The position numbers and the translations under genes were made by a program. A stretch of DNA of 64,000 bases from contig NW_025062477.1 in NCBI RefSeq assembly GCF_000002995.4, forward strand, positions 1,630,001 to 1,694,000, given 5' to 3'. Positions 1 to 12,885 of this stretch are shown in pieces. The notes beneath the pieces were generated by a model, which ran no database searches, had not been told where the DNA came from, and worked only from the letters and a program-made list of their open reading frames with translations. This DNA comes from Brugia malayi. Lineage: Eukaryota > Nematoda > Chromadorea > Rhabditida > Onchocercidae. Position 1 is the stretch's first letter. Every line of letters starts with the position of its first letter.

Positions 1-562
1 AGTTAATTAATAAACACAAATGACATTTCGAAATTAGTAATTTCTTCCTTCTTATGTTGAGCCTATGAAAAAATTTGTGTCTCAATTAGTACTCCCGAAA
101 AGTACCAATTAGTTAATTTGTGATAGTTTTTCTCCTCTATTAAGCTAATTTTCTGAATAAAATACACCTTTTTATATACATTTGTGTTGTAGTACGCATA
201 TTAATGAACATCAGATATATCAATTCATATTACATCTGAATAGCAATGAAACAAAGTATATTCTGCTGGTAAAAATGTTAAAATACGGATGAAATTATGA
301 ACATAAACCATTCCTGTACAATGCAACGCTAATAATATATAATTTATAAATTTCCTTGTAATGATATGAGAAATTAATGAAGCATACTGAACATGAATTA
401 CTCCTGCACATTAAGTTTTTTTAACAATAAAGTAAATTCCAACAATTTTAACAGTAATGATATTGTAAAATCAAAATTAAAAAACAACATAAAAACAGAC
501 AATTAAATACTATTATATTTGGTTAGACATAGCACAGAAATACATACTTAGAGCAATAAATA

Positions 563-2143
563 TTACTGCTGTACAATATTTCTGAGATCAGGCGCTTCGG
601 TGAAGGCATAACCATTAGCTGTATCAGCTAATTTTAGTAAATTTAGCATGTGTTTTTTACATGTAACATCCAAACCCGTAAATTTCACCAAATCATAATC
701 GCCTATAACCGAACACAGCATTTCATTTAATCCTTTATACTGTTTGAGTATTGGTGATTCCTAAAAATTCTCTTATATAGGAAGATTTCCTTTTAATTAT
801 TTGCTAATCCAATGTTTTAGGAAATAATCCACATTTGATGATGAGAATACCTTATCCTATTTAGAAATGTTTTTAAATGAAACTGCTCAGTCATTAAAAA
901 TATGCTATCTTTGTGAATGAATACTTACATCAAGCAACTCAACCAATCGTAACGCATCCGGAATTTGTTCAAAAAACTCGAAATTATATGGTAAATCATT
1001 ATCATTCAGTAAGTCCTGCTTTGATAAAACATTGATTTGGGCACATTCCAAGTTTATCATGATAGAAAGTGCGCTTAATAATACCGAGATAAATTTGCCT
1101 GCATCCGAACAATATAAGCTATCACTAAGATGCACAGCGACTAGACGGTAGCCCCATTTTTCCATCTAAAAGTATGTGCTCGGTTTATTATTATATATTC
1201 CACATTTTATAATGAAGATGAGTCTCTTTGTAATGAAGAGTTTATTAATACCCTAAACTGTTTTCCTACAAAAAAATTATGCAACAAGCTCATGAATTCG
1301 ACCGCTGAATTTTCAAGAATCTTAGCAATGTCAAACGAAATCCAGAAATCAAAGAATTACAAGAATACAAGATTAATACCACCCTTTTTTTTAAAATTTA
1401 TTACCAATGTTTTGAAGCTAAGACAGAAGTATGAAGAAAAGTAAAAAAAAGGTACTCCAATAAAAACTATGTTATCTTACGCTATGTATGATAGACGTGA
1501 TGCAGTTATCACTATTGTATAGCTCAAGCTGTCCTGGGAAATCAAAAAGCAAATATCCATCCACATGCGACAACTTCAATCGCAACCATTCTATATTCTT
1601 TTTCAAAGTTTGCATACAGTACCTAAAAAGCGCACATTAAAAGAATCATTCAAACCATTAAAAAGTTAAACTATGCCCATACCATGTGTCTCAAGAATAG
1701 TGGGCAATTTTTGGAACAAAAAAGCTATTTCTATGTTTAATTATTTTTATGATATGTGACCATCGAAAGCTAGATTTGCTGAACTTCACAGATTTATGAA
1801 GTGGAAAAAACTTTGTTAAATTTTTTCCCTTCTGCATTCTGAATTCAAGAGTAATCACTAAGAATTATTTTTTCCTCAATTGTTCGATCACCATAATAGC
1901 AAGCAATATGCAAAATAACCTTAGTGCTCCATTAGGACCAAGATTTAGCCGACTGGTGATATCTTCCACTTTTACCAGCTCCCGAATATCAATATCACAT
2001 TTGTACGGTACATAATCATTTGCTGGATCTAAATTTACGCATATAACAGGTCGGCCAAGCTGTGACAAAATCTGGCTCATACCATCACAATACGTTGTTT
2101 TACCTGCACCTGGTGCACCAATAATAATTTGTCCGAACATCAT
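563..2143 (-). CDS. gpn2: GPN-loop GTPase 2 (GPN2-like), 4 exons
   Basis: Exons on the minus strand: 2143-1920, 1622-1481, 1165-929, 760-563, giving 266 aa. Visible motifs are the P-loop GAPGAGKTT (residues 9-17), NLDPAN (37-42), the family-defining Gly-Pro-Asn loop (69-71) in LGPNGAL, the G3 element DFPGQ (102-106) and the G4-type SKQD (170-173). The C-terminal part carries DLVKF and ANGYAF, as in GPN2. GPN proteins are dimeric GTPases needed for cytoplasmic assembly and nuclear import of RNA polymerases II and III; this role is family knowledge. All junctions keep phase, and the last exon ends in a natural TAA. The length is short against human GPN2 (about 310 aa), and I recall nematode orthologs being shorter. 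The start is MM at 2143; the second Met would serve equally well. It lies head to head with the ariadne gene. Confidence 0.93.
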
Positions 2144-3263
2144 CGATTCATTATTTCAAATTTCAGGTTAATTTATACTCCTGAAAATACCACATTTGTT
2201 AATACTGAAGAGTGATTTCGATATATTCGATATATCCGGTAGATGCTGAAATACAGTAAAATAATTCCTCAAACATGCTTATTCAATTATTACATATATA
2301 ACTCAACTAGCATTTTATATAGTTAACTCTTCCATCTTTCTTTCTAACTTATTGTTATTTCTTATTTTAATACTTTCAATTTGTGTTACAAAAATTGTAA
2401 GCTACAATTAATTGCCAATTTTTTCATTCTTTATTTTTCTCTCCTATTCTAGCAATGATTTCTCTCTTTCATTTCTAATTAATTACCTTAATTAATCTTT
2501 TTCTTTCATTCCTAATTAAATAATTAATTACTAATTACTCTAAAACCATTTCCACGTATCCAAAAGTAAACACAAAATATCGTTGCTTAACAAAGTTACT
2601 AAAACTAATTCCAACGTATTGTTCGAAGTTTCCGTACAAATTTCAGTTTGTGTGTGACGAATTTTTCTCCTTGCTACTACTGTTGGCCTCTAACCTTTCA
2701 TTTCGTAGTTGTCATCAGCTGTCACCAAGCGTAAATGTCATTTCATCTTATCTAACACGCAGTATACGTCACTTCTTCCAAATAACGTGACTTATAATGT
2801 TGAATAGCACTTCGTCGAATAGACAATTCTTACGTATCACAATAATGATACACGTTTTTATTCATAGTATATAAGTAATATTCTCAGTTTTATGTGTTAT
2901 TGTTATCTGTTAACAGTGTATTAATTTCTTACGGATAAGTGATATTTTTACTTTTTCATGTTACGTGTAATTTTTATGGAAAGATTATCGATTTATTGTT
3001 CATTATATCTCATATAAAATGAAGTATATTTCAGGTGTTGCATCATTGTTTGCTATTTGCTTGTGTACAAAAGGGCAGTTTGTGTGACACGAAGTACTGC
3101 CTTTTTGAGTAAAACGAAAGAAATTGGTGTAAAAAGACAGTAACAGCTATATGATTATTATTCTATAGCTATTGTAAAGAAAAAAGAAAAAATAAAAATA
3201 AAAAACAGTACGGAAAACGTTTGGAAGAAAGGTTAAAAGAAAAGAGTGAAAGATTCTGCTCGG
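2144..3263. promoter_or_regulatory. divergent intergenic region between GPN2 and ariadne
   Basis: About 1.1 kb separates the two start codons, which point away from each other, so both promoters and 5' UTRs must lie here. There is no supported ORF. A TTTCAG followed by GTGTTGC near 3034 could be a 5'-UTR splice or spliced-leader acceptor for ariadne; this is not proven. The sequence is AT-rich with no further recognised element. Confidence 0.45.
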
Positions 3264-6200
3264 ATGTCACTAGGAAGTGACGAGGCGATGGATGATGACG
3301 GTGCATTTTCGGATGGCTCAGAAAGTGATGCTACATCAACATATAGTGATGATGATGGTATTGTAGTGGATCCACCTGTGATCAAGACGGAACGTGGAGG
3401 TAGTCATGATAGTGAATCAGCTGATTTCCAGGTGTTTTGTTAAATTTTGACATGAATTTGGAGTTGAAAGTGATTGATGGAAGGAAATGATAAGCAATTT
3501 AACTTAGAGATAAGATTTATAGTACATGGAAGTATAATTTCAGTAGCTTGGCAAAAGTCAGCGATTACTTACTGTAAATTATTTTTGCTTTGAGTGCAAA
3601 TGCATACTGTACAACTGTTTATAGGTGATACTAACATTCGTCATCTTATTTGTTAATAGCAATAACGTAAAATTACATGTTTTCATTTTTATGATTAGGC
3701 TATTTAGCAAAAGTCAGTTAACTGTTATATAAACGCTAGAATTGGGAATGGGCTTACTTAATTTTCAATTCGAATAACACGAAGAGATAAGCGATTGTAG
3801 CAAAATGTTCTCTTCCAGCAAGGACATTAAAAAACGAACGGTAGTAAGACAGCCAAGTAGTTTTAGATTAATTTTCGAGCAGAATCTTATTTTTATTAAT
3901 TTCTTCAGATTTTAAGGTAGTTTTATAACGTTGAAACAAGAAGAAAAGCTAAGGCTTTTGTATTTTTGCAGATTTGTAATTTACAAGGAATGAAGGATGA
4001 TAACATTACTTATTGATTGGTTTTAGTTTATATTTACTTTTGCAGTGTTTCCTCCCGTTCTCCTCTTCCATTTTTAATTATTCGAACTGAAGGAAAAGCC
4101 TAGAAATAATTAAACTCCCCAAGTTTTTTCAAAATTTTAGTTGATCTTTATGCACTGCAGTGTTTAGGACTGTAACTAAAACTTAGCATTTAGCAAAGGA
4201 GCATTGTAAGATGTTTTCCTTCCTAAAAAATGCTGTCACAATAATTATTTATTAAATACTAGAAAGGTGAAATATATAAATATGCTGGTTACTTCACGTT
4301 TTTATCGTCGATACTGCTAATCAATAACGTTTTGGGACAAGACTGAACTGTCTGGTAGTGAGTATAAAGTAACACGCATAAAAAAAAAAAAAAATCTGAA
4401 GCATTATCAGTTGTATATTTCTGAATAATTTACTGAAAAAAGTTCTTGTAGGTTCTGGATGCTGAAAAAGTAACTTTTGAAATGAATAAAATCATAGAGG
4501 ATGTTGCATCGGTGTTGCGTTTATCGGCTACTATCTGTAGATTGCTTTTACATCATTATAAGTGGAATAAAGAAAGTTTACTAGAAAGGTATGCGACAAT
4601 TCTGCGAATTGCTTTAGAATTTTTTTCGTTAAAAATTTGTAACTCTAGTTTCTTACCACGATTTTTCTCAAAGTTTTATGTTTCATATTTGAATAAAATT
4701 TCAATTTTACTGTCCTTTTCATTCTTCTAAGATCTCTAAAACATTGAAGGTTTTATGAAAGCACTGATATGGATTCCTTTTTCTTGGATGCTAACATCAT
4801 TTCACCATTTAAAGTGGCACGCCGTGGTGATGAAGGACTTGCAGATATTGTTGATACTTGTGTCATCTGCTGTAATCGTACCATTTTAACAGGCTTGCAG
4901 TGCAGTCATCGTTTCTGTTATCCATGTTGGGATTCCTATTTAACAACTAAGGTAGGTGAGTGAGAACTGGACATGTGTAACATTGTTATGAAGAATTCAA
5001 AATTTTAGTTGAAAATTGTCGTCAACTTAGGCTTTCATTTATCTTTTAAAAAACATGAAAAAAAGATGAGATTTGTCATTTAAATTCAGATTATGGAGGA
5101 AGGTCGAGCACATGTAGCTTGTCCTCAACATAATTGTCCAATCATAGTTGATGACGAGAAAACTTTGGCGTTGGTGAAAAGCGAAAATGCAAAGAAAAGA
5201 TATCGTCGTCTCATAATCAATAGTTTCGTTGAGGTATTTTATAAGTCTTTAAGATTTCATAGTCATTTGTCCAATGTGCTTATCTAAATCTTATCTGAAT
5301 ATTAGTTTGCATGCAGAACAATATTTGTATGATTTATAGCATCTTTTTTTTTTACAGATGCTTCAGCGTCGAAGCTTTTGCTACACTTACATTACAGGGA
5401 GATATTTTAGTGAAGTTTTTGGGAAAGGTTTGCTGATTTCTAGAGGGAAGATTATTTGAATTGATTTCTCTTATTTATTCATTTTCAGTGTAATCGTTTG
5501 TTGCGTTGGTGCCCAGCTGCTGACTGTGGACGTGTTATTGAAGTAGGACATTTAGAAGCGCGTCCCGTCAAATGTACTTGTGGTACAGTTTTTTGTTTCG
5601 CATGTGGACACGAATGGCACGAACCTGTTAATTGTAGACTTCTGAAGCTATGGATTAAGAAGTGTAATGATGATAGTGAGACAAGCAATTGGATATCAGC
5701 GAATACCAAAGAATGCCCCAAATGCCAGGTAAATTATTTTGTTCAGCAGTTTAAACATTTACTTTAAGTTCAGATGATTTTTTTTTTTTTTTTTCATTTT
5801 GATCTGACCAGTTTTTCTGATGAGATGTCTCAGTGACTGGCATTAGTTATAAATCCATAACTTTGTATGAACTGTCGAAAGTATATAGCTTCTGAAGGAA
5901 TATATAGCAGTTTCGATATTTGAAAAATTCAGGAAATTTGAAGTACGAATCGTTATTTTAAGATTGTAAGGCCTGTTTGTCTCTGCGTTTCCTTCACTTC
6001 CAACTTAAACTTAAATCTATATTCTAGAATATTATTGGAGCATGGATAAAAAGCTTAGCTTTTTAAACAAAGAATTTTTTTTTTATAGGTGACAATAGAA
6101 AAGGATGGTGGATGTAACCATATGACATGTAAGAATGTAGCTTGTAAAATGGAATTTTGTTGGATGTGTCTTGGCCCGTGGGAACCACATGGCAGTTCAT

Positions 6201-7243
6201 GGTATTCCTGTAACAGATATGATGATACATTGGCAAAACAAGCACGTGATGCACAAGAACGAAGTCGCGCTGCACTTCAAAGATACTTGCACTATTACAA
6301 TCGATACATGAATCATCAACAAAGTTTAAAACTGGAACATAAAGTGAGTGTGTAGAAAATGTTAAAATGTTACTTACAATTAAAAGCACGAAGTTTCGGA
6401 TAGATATGAACAACATTTAATTGTTTTCGAGAGATACTATGAAAGATAGATACCGGTTAATCCCTATGTTGCTTTTGATAAAAATAAAGGAGCAAAAGTG
6501 TTATTCCTTTTTTTAATTATAGCTAATTTCCGAAGATTCATTATATTCATGTGAGTCTTCTAGTTAATTTTTTGGTTTTATAATTCGCCTATTTCAGCTC
6601 TATTCAATTGTAAAATCCAAAATGGAAGTTATGCAGCAAGCAAATATGTCCTGGATCGAGGTGCAGTTTTTACGTAAAGCGGTCGATGTCCTTTCGGAAT
6701 GTCGCCGTACGCTGATGTACACATATGCATTTGCGTTTTACTTACAAAAAGATAACCAGTCGGTTATATTTGAAGAGAATCAGCGTGATCTGGAGCATGC
6801 CACCGAACAGCTGTCGGAGTTTTTAGAAAGAGATCTAGATCATGAAAATCTCGTTAGTCTAAAACAAAAGGTATTATCTTGTTTGTAGGCCCACTGTTCC
6901 TCAAAAGCAGTAACTGTGAAATAGTTGAAAACAGGCAGGAAGTAATTCGAGCTATCAGCAGCTGTCAAGGTGAATTTCTTAGAGACGCACTTGACTCTCT
7001 GATTCAGAAAATGTGTGGATGTGACAAAAAAATGTGTGACTCTATAAGAATATAGGGTCGTATTACTATCATTAAATGCGATCCACTGATAATTTTGCAA
7101 CTTGGTAGATGGCCTATTTTTAATTTTATGGTCCATTCTTTTAGGTGCAAGATAAGTATCGTTACGTGGAACAGAGACGTACGACACTACTAAAACATTG
7201 TGCAGAAGGAGTGGAACATGATTTCTGGAGGTTCACAGCTTAA
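3264..7243 (+). CDS. ari-1: Ariadne-family RBR E3 ubiquitin ligase (ARIH1-like), 8 exons
   Basis: Exons 3264-3431, 4452-4588, 4750-4951, 5090-5233, 5489-5728, 6089-6343, 6598-6870, 7145-7243 give 505 aa. The order is an acidic N-terminus, a UBA-like region ([10 protein letters not shown] onward), RING1 (CVIC at 139-142, CSHRFC), IBR ([14 protein letters not shown]), RING2 with CPKC and catalytic Cys306 in DGGCNHMTC, then the autoinhibitory Ariadne domain ([20 protein letters not shown]). RBR ligases take ubiquitin onto the RING2 cysteine from an E2 (UBCH7 type) before passing it to substrate, and ARIH1-type enzymes work with neddylated cullins; both points are family knowledge. Every zinc ligand I looked for is present. 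The start is the ATG at 3264; the frame upstream begins with a non-ATG codon. Length is close to C. elegans and human ARIH1. Identity is very secure. Confidence 0.96.
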
Positions 7244-8607
7244 GTATTATGGGTGGAACGACTAGAAATTCACTTCATAGCAATGTTGTCCTCTTTTTGT
7301 TTTCTCTCTCTCTTCCCCATCCCTAGGAATTTATCATGATGCATTTATGAACTGAGGGTAAACATTGCGATTCCTATGTCGGTATAATAATTTTTTTTTT
7401 TCTTTCTATTGCATCATATTATATGGTTTTTAATCGAATTTATTTTTTTTTAGAAAGATTTTTGTATTTCAAGTCTTTCTATTGTGTACTTTTTGTGATT
7501 GAGGAAAAGTCATGAATATTTGCTAAAGGGAACCTCGAAAATTTCACTTAACTTGATGCTTAGGATGCAAATAATTAACCTTGCTTATTTGTTCTAGTAA
7601 GATTTGGGAAATTTTTGGTAGACTTTTGAAATTTACGAGTGATAATAATGTTTTGTGTTTGGTGGCACTTTTGTTTTTATAGTAGGCATGGCACCTCTAA
7701 AGAAACCTTTATAGTCTTTATTCCATCGTTGCATTTCAAGAAACAAATTAATTTGTTAAGTTCCAAATTTTACTGAATCTTCAGTTTTTATACTTCTGAG
7801 GAGAAGATGCAATGCTAGTGCGTCAGTTCAATGATTTAACCTTATGGGTTCATTAATTGTATAATAGGATAATGAATAATCTTTCAATTGTAATACTTTT
7901 GTTTTGGTCCGTTTTACTTACTTTCATTTATGTTAGGTAAAGTTTCACTAATTGTATGTGGTCTATCTGTGCATTTTTGGATTAATGTTTCCAAAGTTTT
8001 AAATTCTGAAACTTAAGTTTTTTTATAGTCCAAATCAAACCCGGTTTTTGATCTTTCTCCGATTTCTCCGGGTGTTGTTTTGTGCACAGCGATAGAAGCG
8101 CCTCGAGGGTAATTTTAAGAAATTCTTTATTCATTGTGTTACAAATCTTTAACCTACCAAATATCAGGGATTTTTAGATGTCAAATTTTCAGTTTATTTC
8201 CAGTGAATATTTTGCGATGGCCAGATGGCCCTTCATATCTCGGTGCACCTATGAGTTTCTGTTTTGATTTGCTTTGTAATTTGGTAACTATCTAGTAAAT
8301 TAACAGAGTTTGGGTGAACGGAAGGAGATTCAGGTCTGAATTATAGATTTTTTTTAGATTTGAGAAACGTTGGCTTCGATATTTACACGCCTGAAGTTTG
8401 GAAATTTGACGCTTTGTGAAAGGAGAAGTCAACCTTTCGATTATTTTTTCTTCCTTCTCTTTCTCCTTCACTCATATTGAATGTTTTTTTGCTTTTTCCT
8501 TCTGTTTGTGGCGGAATTACGGATTGTTTGGTTTCCGCACTGTACATTGATAGATCCTTTATACTTTTATTGAATGAAGATATTATTTCTCAATACATAA
8601 GCAATCC

Positions 8608-8613
8608 AATAAA
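8608..8613 (+). terminator. candidate polyadenylation signal AATAAA for ariadne
   Basis: A canonical AATAAA lies about 1.37 kb after the ariadne stop. The gap is long for a nematode 3' UTR, so an earlier unrecognised site may be used instead. Confidence 0.3.
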
Positions 8614-8935
8614 AGCAGTTCAGTCTTTGTAATTAAATATACGTGTGTATGTAGCGTCTTACACGTATGTTTGAATATGATGTTTGGGTAGTTTTCAGTT
8701 TCTCGATAACATTGCAAAATAATGAATATCATCAGCTCATCCAATGATTTGAGGATATGATAGTAACGAAAGGTTTAGATTAAGTCCACAACTAAAAATC
8801 ATGGTGTTCATTTGCGCATATGCGCATTTAAATATACTTTAATAAAATAAAATAACAGGTGAAATAAAAAAGTTAATTCGTAATTGAATCCAACAGAAGA
8901 AAAGAATACGAGATGTAGACTGAGCTATTACTTAC

Positions 8936-9033
8936 GTCAAATAAATGATGTACAACTTGTGGTATTTGTAAATTTTTAGTGATCAAATTTATTGCCCTAT
9001 GAGATAAATCAGGAAAGCAATTTATTTGATGAG
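8936..9033 (-). other. possible orphan exon, minus strand
   Basis: A 98-bp open stretch is flanked by a strong acceptor (long poly-T then AG, minus strand) and a near-consensus donor (GAC then GTAAGT). It encodes a plausible peptide containing CFPDLSHRAINLI and PQVVHHLFD. The upstream sequence in the same frame (GGKCETNELMIFCS, around 9090-9138) might be a preceding exon across a 60-bp intron. No partner exons could be confirmed on either side and no family was recognised. Confidence 0.2.
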
Positions 9034-9149
9034 CTAAAAAAAAAAAAAAAAAATGAAGGGAAGGAGATATCAATATTAGATCACTAAATTGAACTGAACA
9101 AAAAATCATTAATTCATTTGTTTCACATTTTCCACCCAATGTGAGCTAC

Positions 9150-9168
9150 CTATCTATCTATCTATCTA
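9150..9168. repeat. (CTAT)n microsatellite
   Basis: About five copies of a CTAT tetramer lie upstream of the Cys-rich gene. Confidence 0.85.
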
Positions 9169-9354
9169 ATCTATCCATAAATCTTCAAACGCTTCCTGCC
9201 GGATTACCGTACCGCCTTACTCACTTTTATTGCTACTATTATATTGCTGTTGCAACAACCACTTGTTCAAGTTTTAAAATCATCGTTTTCATTCCGTTAG
9301 TCATCACCACCAGCAAAAATAGCATCCAGTGCGGAACAGTTGTTTTTTATTGCT

Positions 9355-9987
9355 ATGTTGCGGCAAGTCTTAATTATCAACAACAGTTTAGCTGGCATAT
9401 TTCAATTACTACCAATTGTTGAATCATTACGCTTCCGTCAATTACGCCTATTAATTCAATTAATTGTCATTCTTTTACTACTGTTTTATTCAAAAACTAT
9501 TTTTGCTATTGGTACTTGCACTGAACCCGAAATGGCTTGCGGTGCGCAACTTCATTCTTATCCGTTATTAAGGCTAGATGAAACATCCGGAACGAATTTC
9601 GAATCAAATATGAATGATTTTCCATTATATGATGAATTTTTTACACCCACACATGTATTCAATTTTTCAAAAACGGTTAATATAACCGGTGAAAGAATTT
9701 GTGAATGTTCAAATGATACAATATGCCGTTTAGAAGAAGAAAATATTATTAAATTGGATGAAATGATTACGTTGATATTTTGTGATCGAGTGGATAATAT
9801 ATTTAGACATTCCTGTCATGGAACACGAAGTTTAATCCGTGTTATCGGACGGATTCATGAATCCGGTGAAGCTCTAACAACTATAGTTCAGACATTTCTA
9901 TTCTGTAAATGTGAACGAGGTTATCGACGAATTCGTGTGGAAGCATGGTTAAATCATTTATATGCATTTATTTATCGATGTTTATAG
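9355..9987 (+). CDS. hypothetical secreted Cys-rich protein, single exon
   Basis: A 210-aa ORF begins at the ATG at 9355; the open frame extends five codons upstream, but without an ATG. A strongly hydrophobic segment (LLIQLIVILLLLFYSK, residues about 31-46) precedes the rest, reading as a signal peptide with a long n-region or a type II anchor. The mature part has ten cysteines (TCTEPEMAC, ICECS, TICR, FCDR, SCHG, FCKCERGYR, final RC), an even number that suits disulfides, and N-x-T/S sequons (NFSKTVNITG, CSNDT). The spacing of CECS, CKC and the C-terminal Tyr-Arg-Cys looks like a compact secreted domain, but I do not recognise the family. It is intronless, unlike every other confident gene here. 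The ORF is far longer than chance in AT-rich DNA and uses varied residues, so it is probably real. Confidence 0.72.
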   Translation: MLRQVLIINNSLAGIFQLLPIVESLRFRQLRLLIQLIVILLLLFYSKTIFAIGTCTEPEMACGAQLHSYPLLRLDETSGTNFESNMNDFPLYDEFFTPTHVFNFSKTVNITGERICECSNDTICRLEEENIIKLDEMITLIFCDRVDNIFRHSCHGTRSLIRVIGRIHESGEALTTIVQTFLFCKCERGYRRIRVEAWLNHLYAFIYRCL

Positions 9988-12047
9988 CAAAAATATTTCG
10001 TTAATTTTTTAATTTTAAAGAATTTCATGCATTCTTTTTTTCTTTTTTTTTTTTAATGATCTTTGACTTATTTAATAATTAACAGATTATTTAAATTTAA
10101 TAAAGTAAAAATGTGTTAAAGTCTAATAATACATTGTAAGATTGACAGCTTTTCAATTTTTGAATGTTATTATGCTAAAAATAAAATTAAGATTTCCAGA
10201 GATGAATTTTTACTGCAAATTGTAATCAAATTCTATGGGAGATGCTGTATAAATTTCAATTAATTTAACTTGGAAATCTCTTTTTAGTTGTATTTTTATT
10301 AATGTTGTACAGCTTTTGTTTAATTTCATTAATCACATTCAAAATTTAAATTATTGACGCTTATTTGATCGAATAAAGTAAACAAATATAACCAATTAAT
10401 GATTATATTTTGTGACATTTTGAATGCTCATAGTTTTTTTTGTTATCAAACAAAAGATTATAATTATTAATGTGATTTTTCCTGTTATTTGTTTCCTGTT
10501 TTCTGATAGTGTGTATTTGAAGAATTGATCTTATCACATTATCATATCTTATTTATTTACTCATTTTTGTTTACTGTACGACAGTCCATTCATCTTTTAA
10601 ATGTTCTTTTCTGAAATAAGAAAAGTGTATTTCATGAATTGTTCATTCGAGAAAACTAGAAATTTAAATAACAGAAATAAAAGTTTTAGAATTTGAATAA
10701 CTGAAAATAAAACCAAAAAAAAAAAAACAAAAATTTTCATTTGATTGAACAAATAGAATAAATTGCATTTAAATTTAAATTTCAAAAGATTTAAATGCAA
10801 TGTTCCGAGACAAAGTTTGTAATCCATTCTCTATAGTGACAGGCAAATTTATTCATTTACAGAAAAGCAAAATTTACAAAAGCTAAATTTTAAAAGAAAT
10901 AAATTTAAATTAAAAATGAAATTTACGCTAAACAAGTTGGTCTTAATTGAAATTTTGTTTGGTTAAATTGAAAAATTATCTCATTTAGCGATATATTAAT
11001 GATGAAATTCACAGCTGCTCAAATGAGCAAAGTTATAGCATTTAAATTGAAATTTGTAAATTTCTAGAAAATTCGCACAATTTATTGAGATAAATTTTTA
11101 GCAGTGTGCAAACAGAGAAATTTATCATCAATTCAACCACAATCATTTCGCTTTGTTTTTTTTTTTTTTTTGCTTATTTCCTTCCGTTTATTACATTTAG
11201 GATTAAAAACTAAAGTATGACCTTAACAGTTGTTCTATTATTGCAATTTTGAATCACTATAATCACAAAAGCTATTAATAATCTGTCTGAAATATTTTCA
11301 AATATTTTTTTTTTTTTGAATATTTCAAAAAAAAAAAAGAAAGAAAAAAGATCATTAAATAAGCAATTAAATAGAGAAAAATAAACCGAAAAGTTTGAAA
11401 TTACAAACTTTTTTTTTAGCAATATTTGTTTTAAGTCACATTTGTTCCATATAAATAAATTTATTAGTGATAAACAAAGTATTACTTCCAAATTTTCATG
11501 ATTAATCTGAGTATTAAATGAGTAAAAGGAAGTAAATTTAAACAAAACGATGAAGTATATTCGATCTCCAACATAGATAATTCCAATGTGGAGCGGTAAT
11601 GTCTTCTAAAATTGCTCAAATCTTCGATGAGACAAGTGACATATACTTATTAGGTTACTAAATATATTATCATAAGCATAAATTTTGAAGAATTAATTTA
11701 AAAAAATTTAAATAATTTAAATAATGTAAGAAATATTTTGAAAAGATATACTTAAGAAATGTTGGAAATGATTTCGATTATAAATTTTAATGTATATTTG
11801 AATAAATCAGTTAAAAACAAATTTATATTTGTACATAATATAATATAAAAAAGATAAATTTAAATTGAGATGACTATTTAATTATTTAATTACTTACTGT
11901 GAGTTGTTTGTTTGTTATGGTAGTATCTTATAGGTAAGTAAATTTTGTGTATTTGAAAATGATAGAAAATACAAATAGAACGATTGAAATGATACGTAAG
12001 CTTGAAAAAAGTTATATTGTACATTGAATTAAATTTTATCACTGTTA

Positions 12048-12885
12048 AATGAAATGGAATGAATGAATGAATGAATGAATGAATGAAATGGAATGAATGA
12101 ATGAATGAATGAAATGGAATGAATGAATGAATGAATGAATGAATGAATGAATGAATGAAATGGAATGAATGAATGAATGAATGAATGAATGAATGAAATG
12201 GAATGAATGAATGAAATGGAATGAATGAATGAAATGAATGAATGAATGAATGAATGAAATGGAATGAATGAATGAATGAATGAATGAATGAATGAATGAA
12301 TGAAATGGAATGAATGAATGAAATGGAATGAATGAATGAATGAATGAATGAATGAATGAATGAATGAATGAATGAATGAATGAATGAAATGAATGAATGA
12401 ATGAATGGAATGAATGAATGAATGAATGAATGAATGAATGAAATGGAATGAATGAATGAATGAATGAATGAAATGGAATGAATGAATGAAATGGAATGAA
12501 TGAATGAAATGGAATGAATGAATGAAATGAATGAATGAATGAAATGAATGAATGAATGAAATGAATGAATGAATGAAATGGAATGAATGAATGAAATGGA
12601 ATGAATGAATGAAATGGAATGAATGAATGAAATGGAATGAATGAATGAATGAATGAATGAATGAATGAATGAAATGGAATGAATGAATGAAATGGAATGA
12701 ATGAATGAAATGGAATGAATGAATGAATGAATGAATGAAATGGAATGAATGAATGAAATGGAATGAATGAATGAAATGGAATGAATGAATGAAATGGAAT
12801 GAATGAATGAAATGGAATGAATGAATGAAATGGAATGAATGAATGAATGAATGAATGAATGAATGAATGAATGAATGAATGAATA
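12048..12885. repeat. (GAAT)n tetranucleotide array with GAAATG interruptions
   Basis: About 830 bp consist almost entirely of GAAT repeats, broken at intervals by GAAATG. The interruptions keep one minus-strand frame open (Ile-His-Ser-Phe repeats), which is a by-product of the repeat and not evidence of a gene. Confidence 0.97.

Larger units (their letters stand above)
7244..9354. other. ariadne 3' UTR and intergenic region
   Basis: This holds a long 3' flank of ariadne with an AATAAA at 8608-8613, T-rich tracts and a short CTAT microsatellite (about 9150-9168). The only coding-like signal is a possible orphan minus-strand exon (8936-9033), listed separately. Nothing else could be supported. 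Confidence 0.5.

Noticed and set aside
5354..5430. Open stretch after a TTTTTACAG in ariadne intron 4
   Set aside because: Joining 5233 directly to 5489 gives the conserved NSFVECNRLL, so no exon is needed here.
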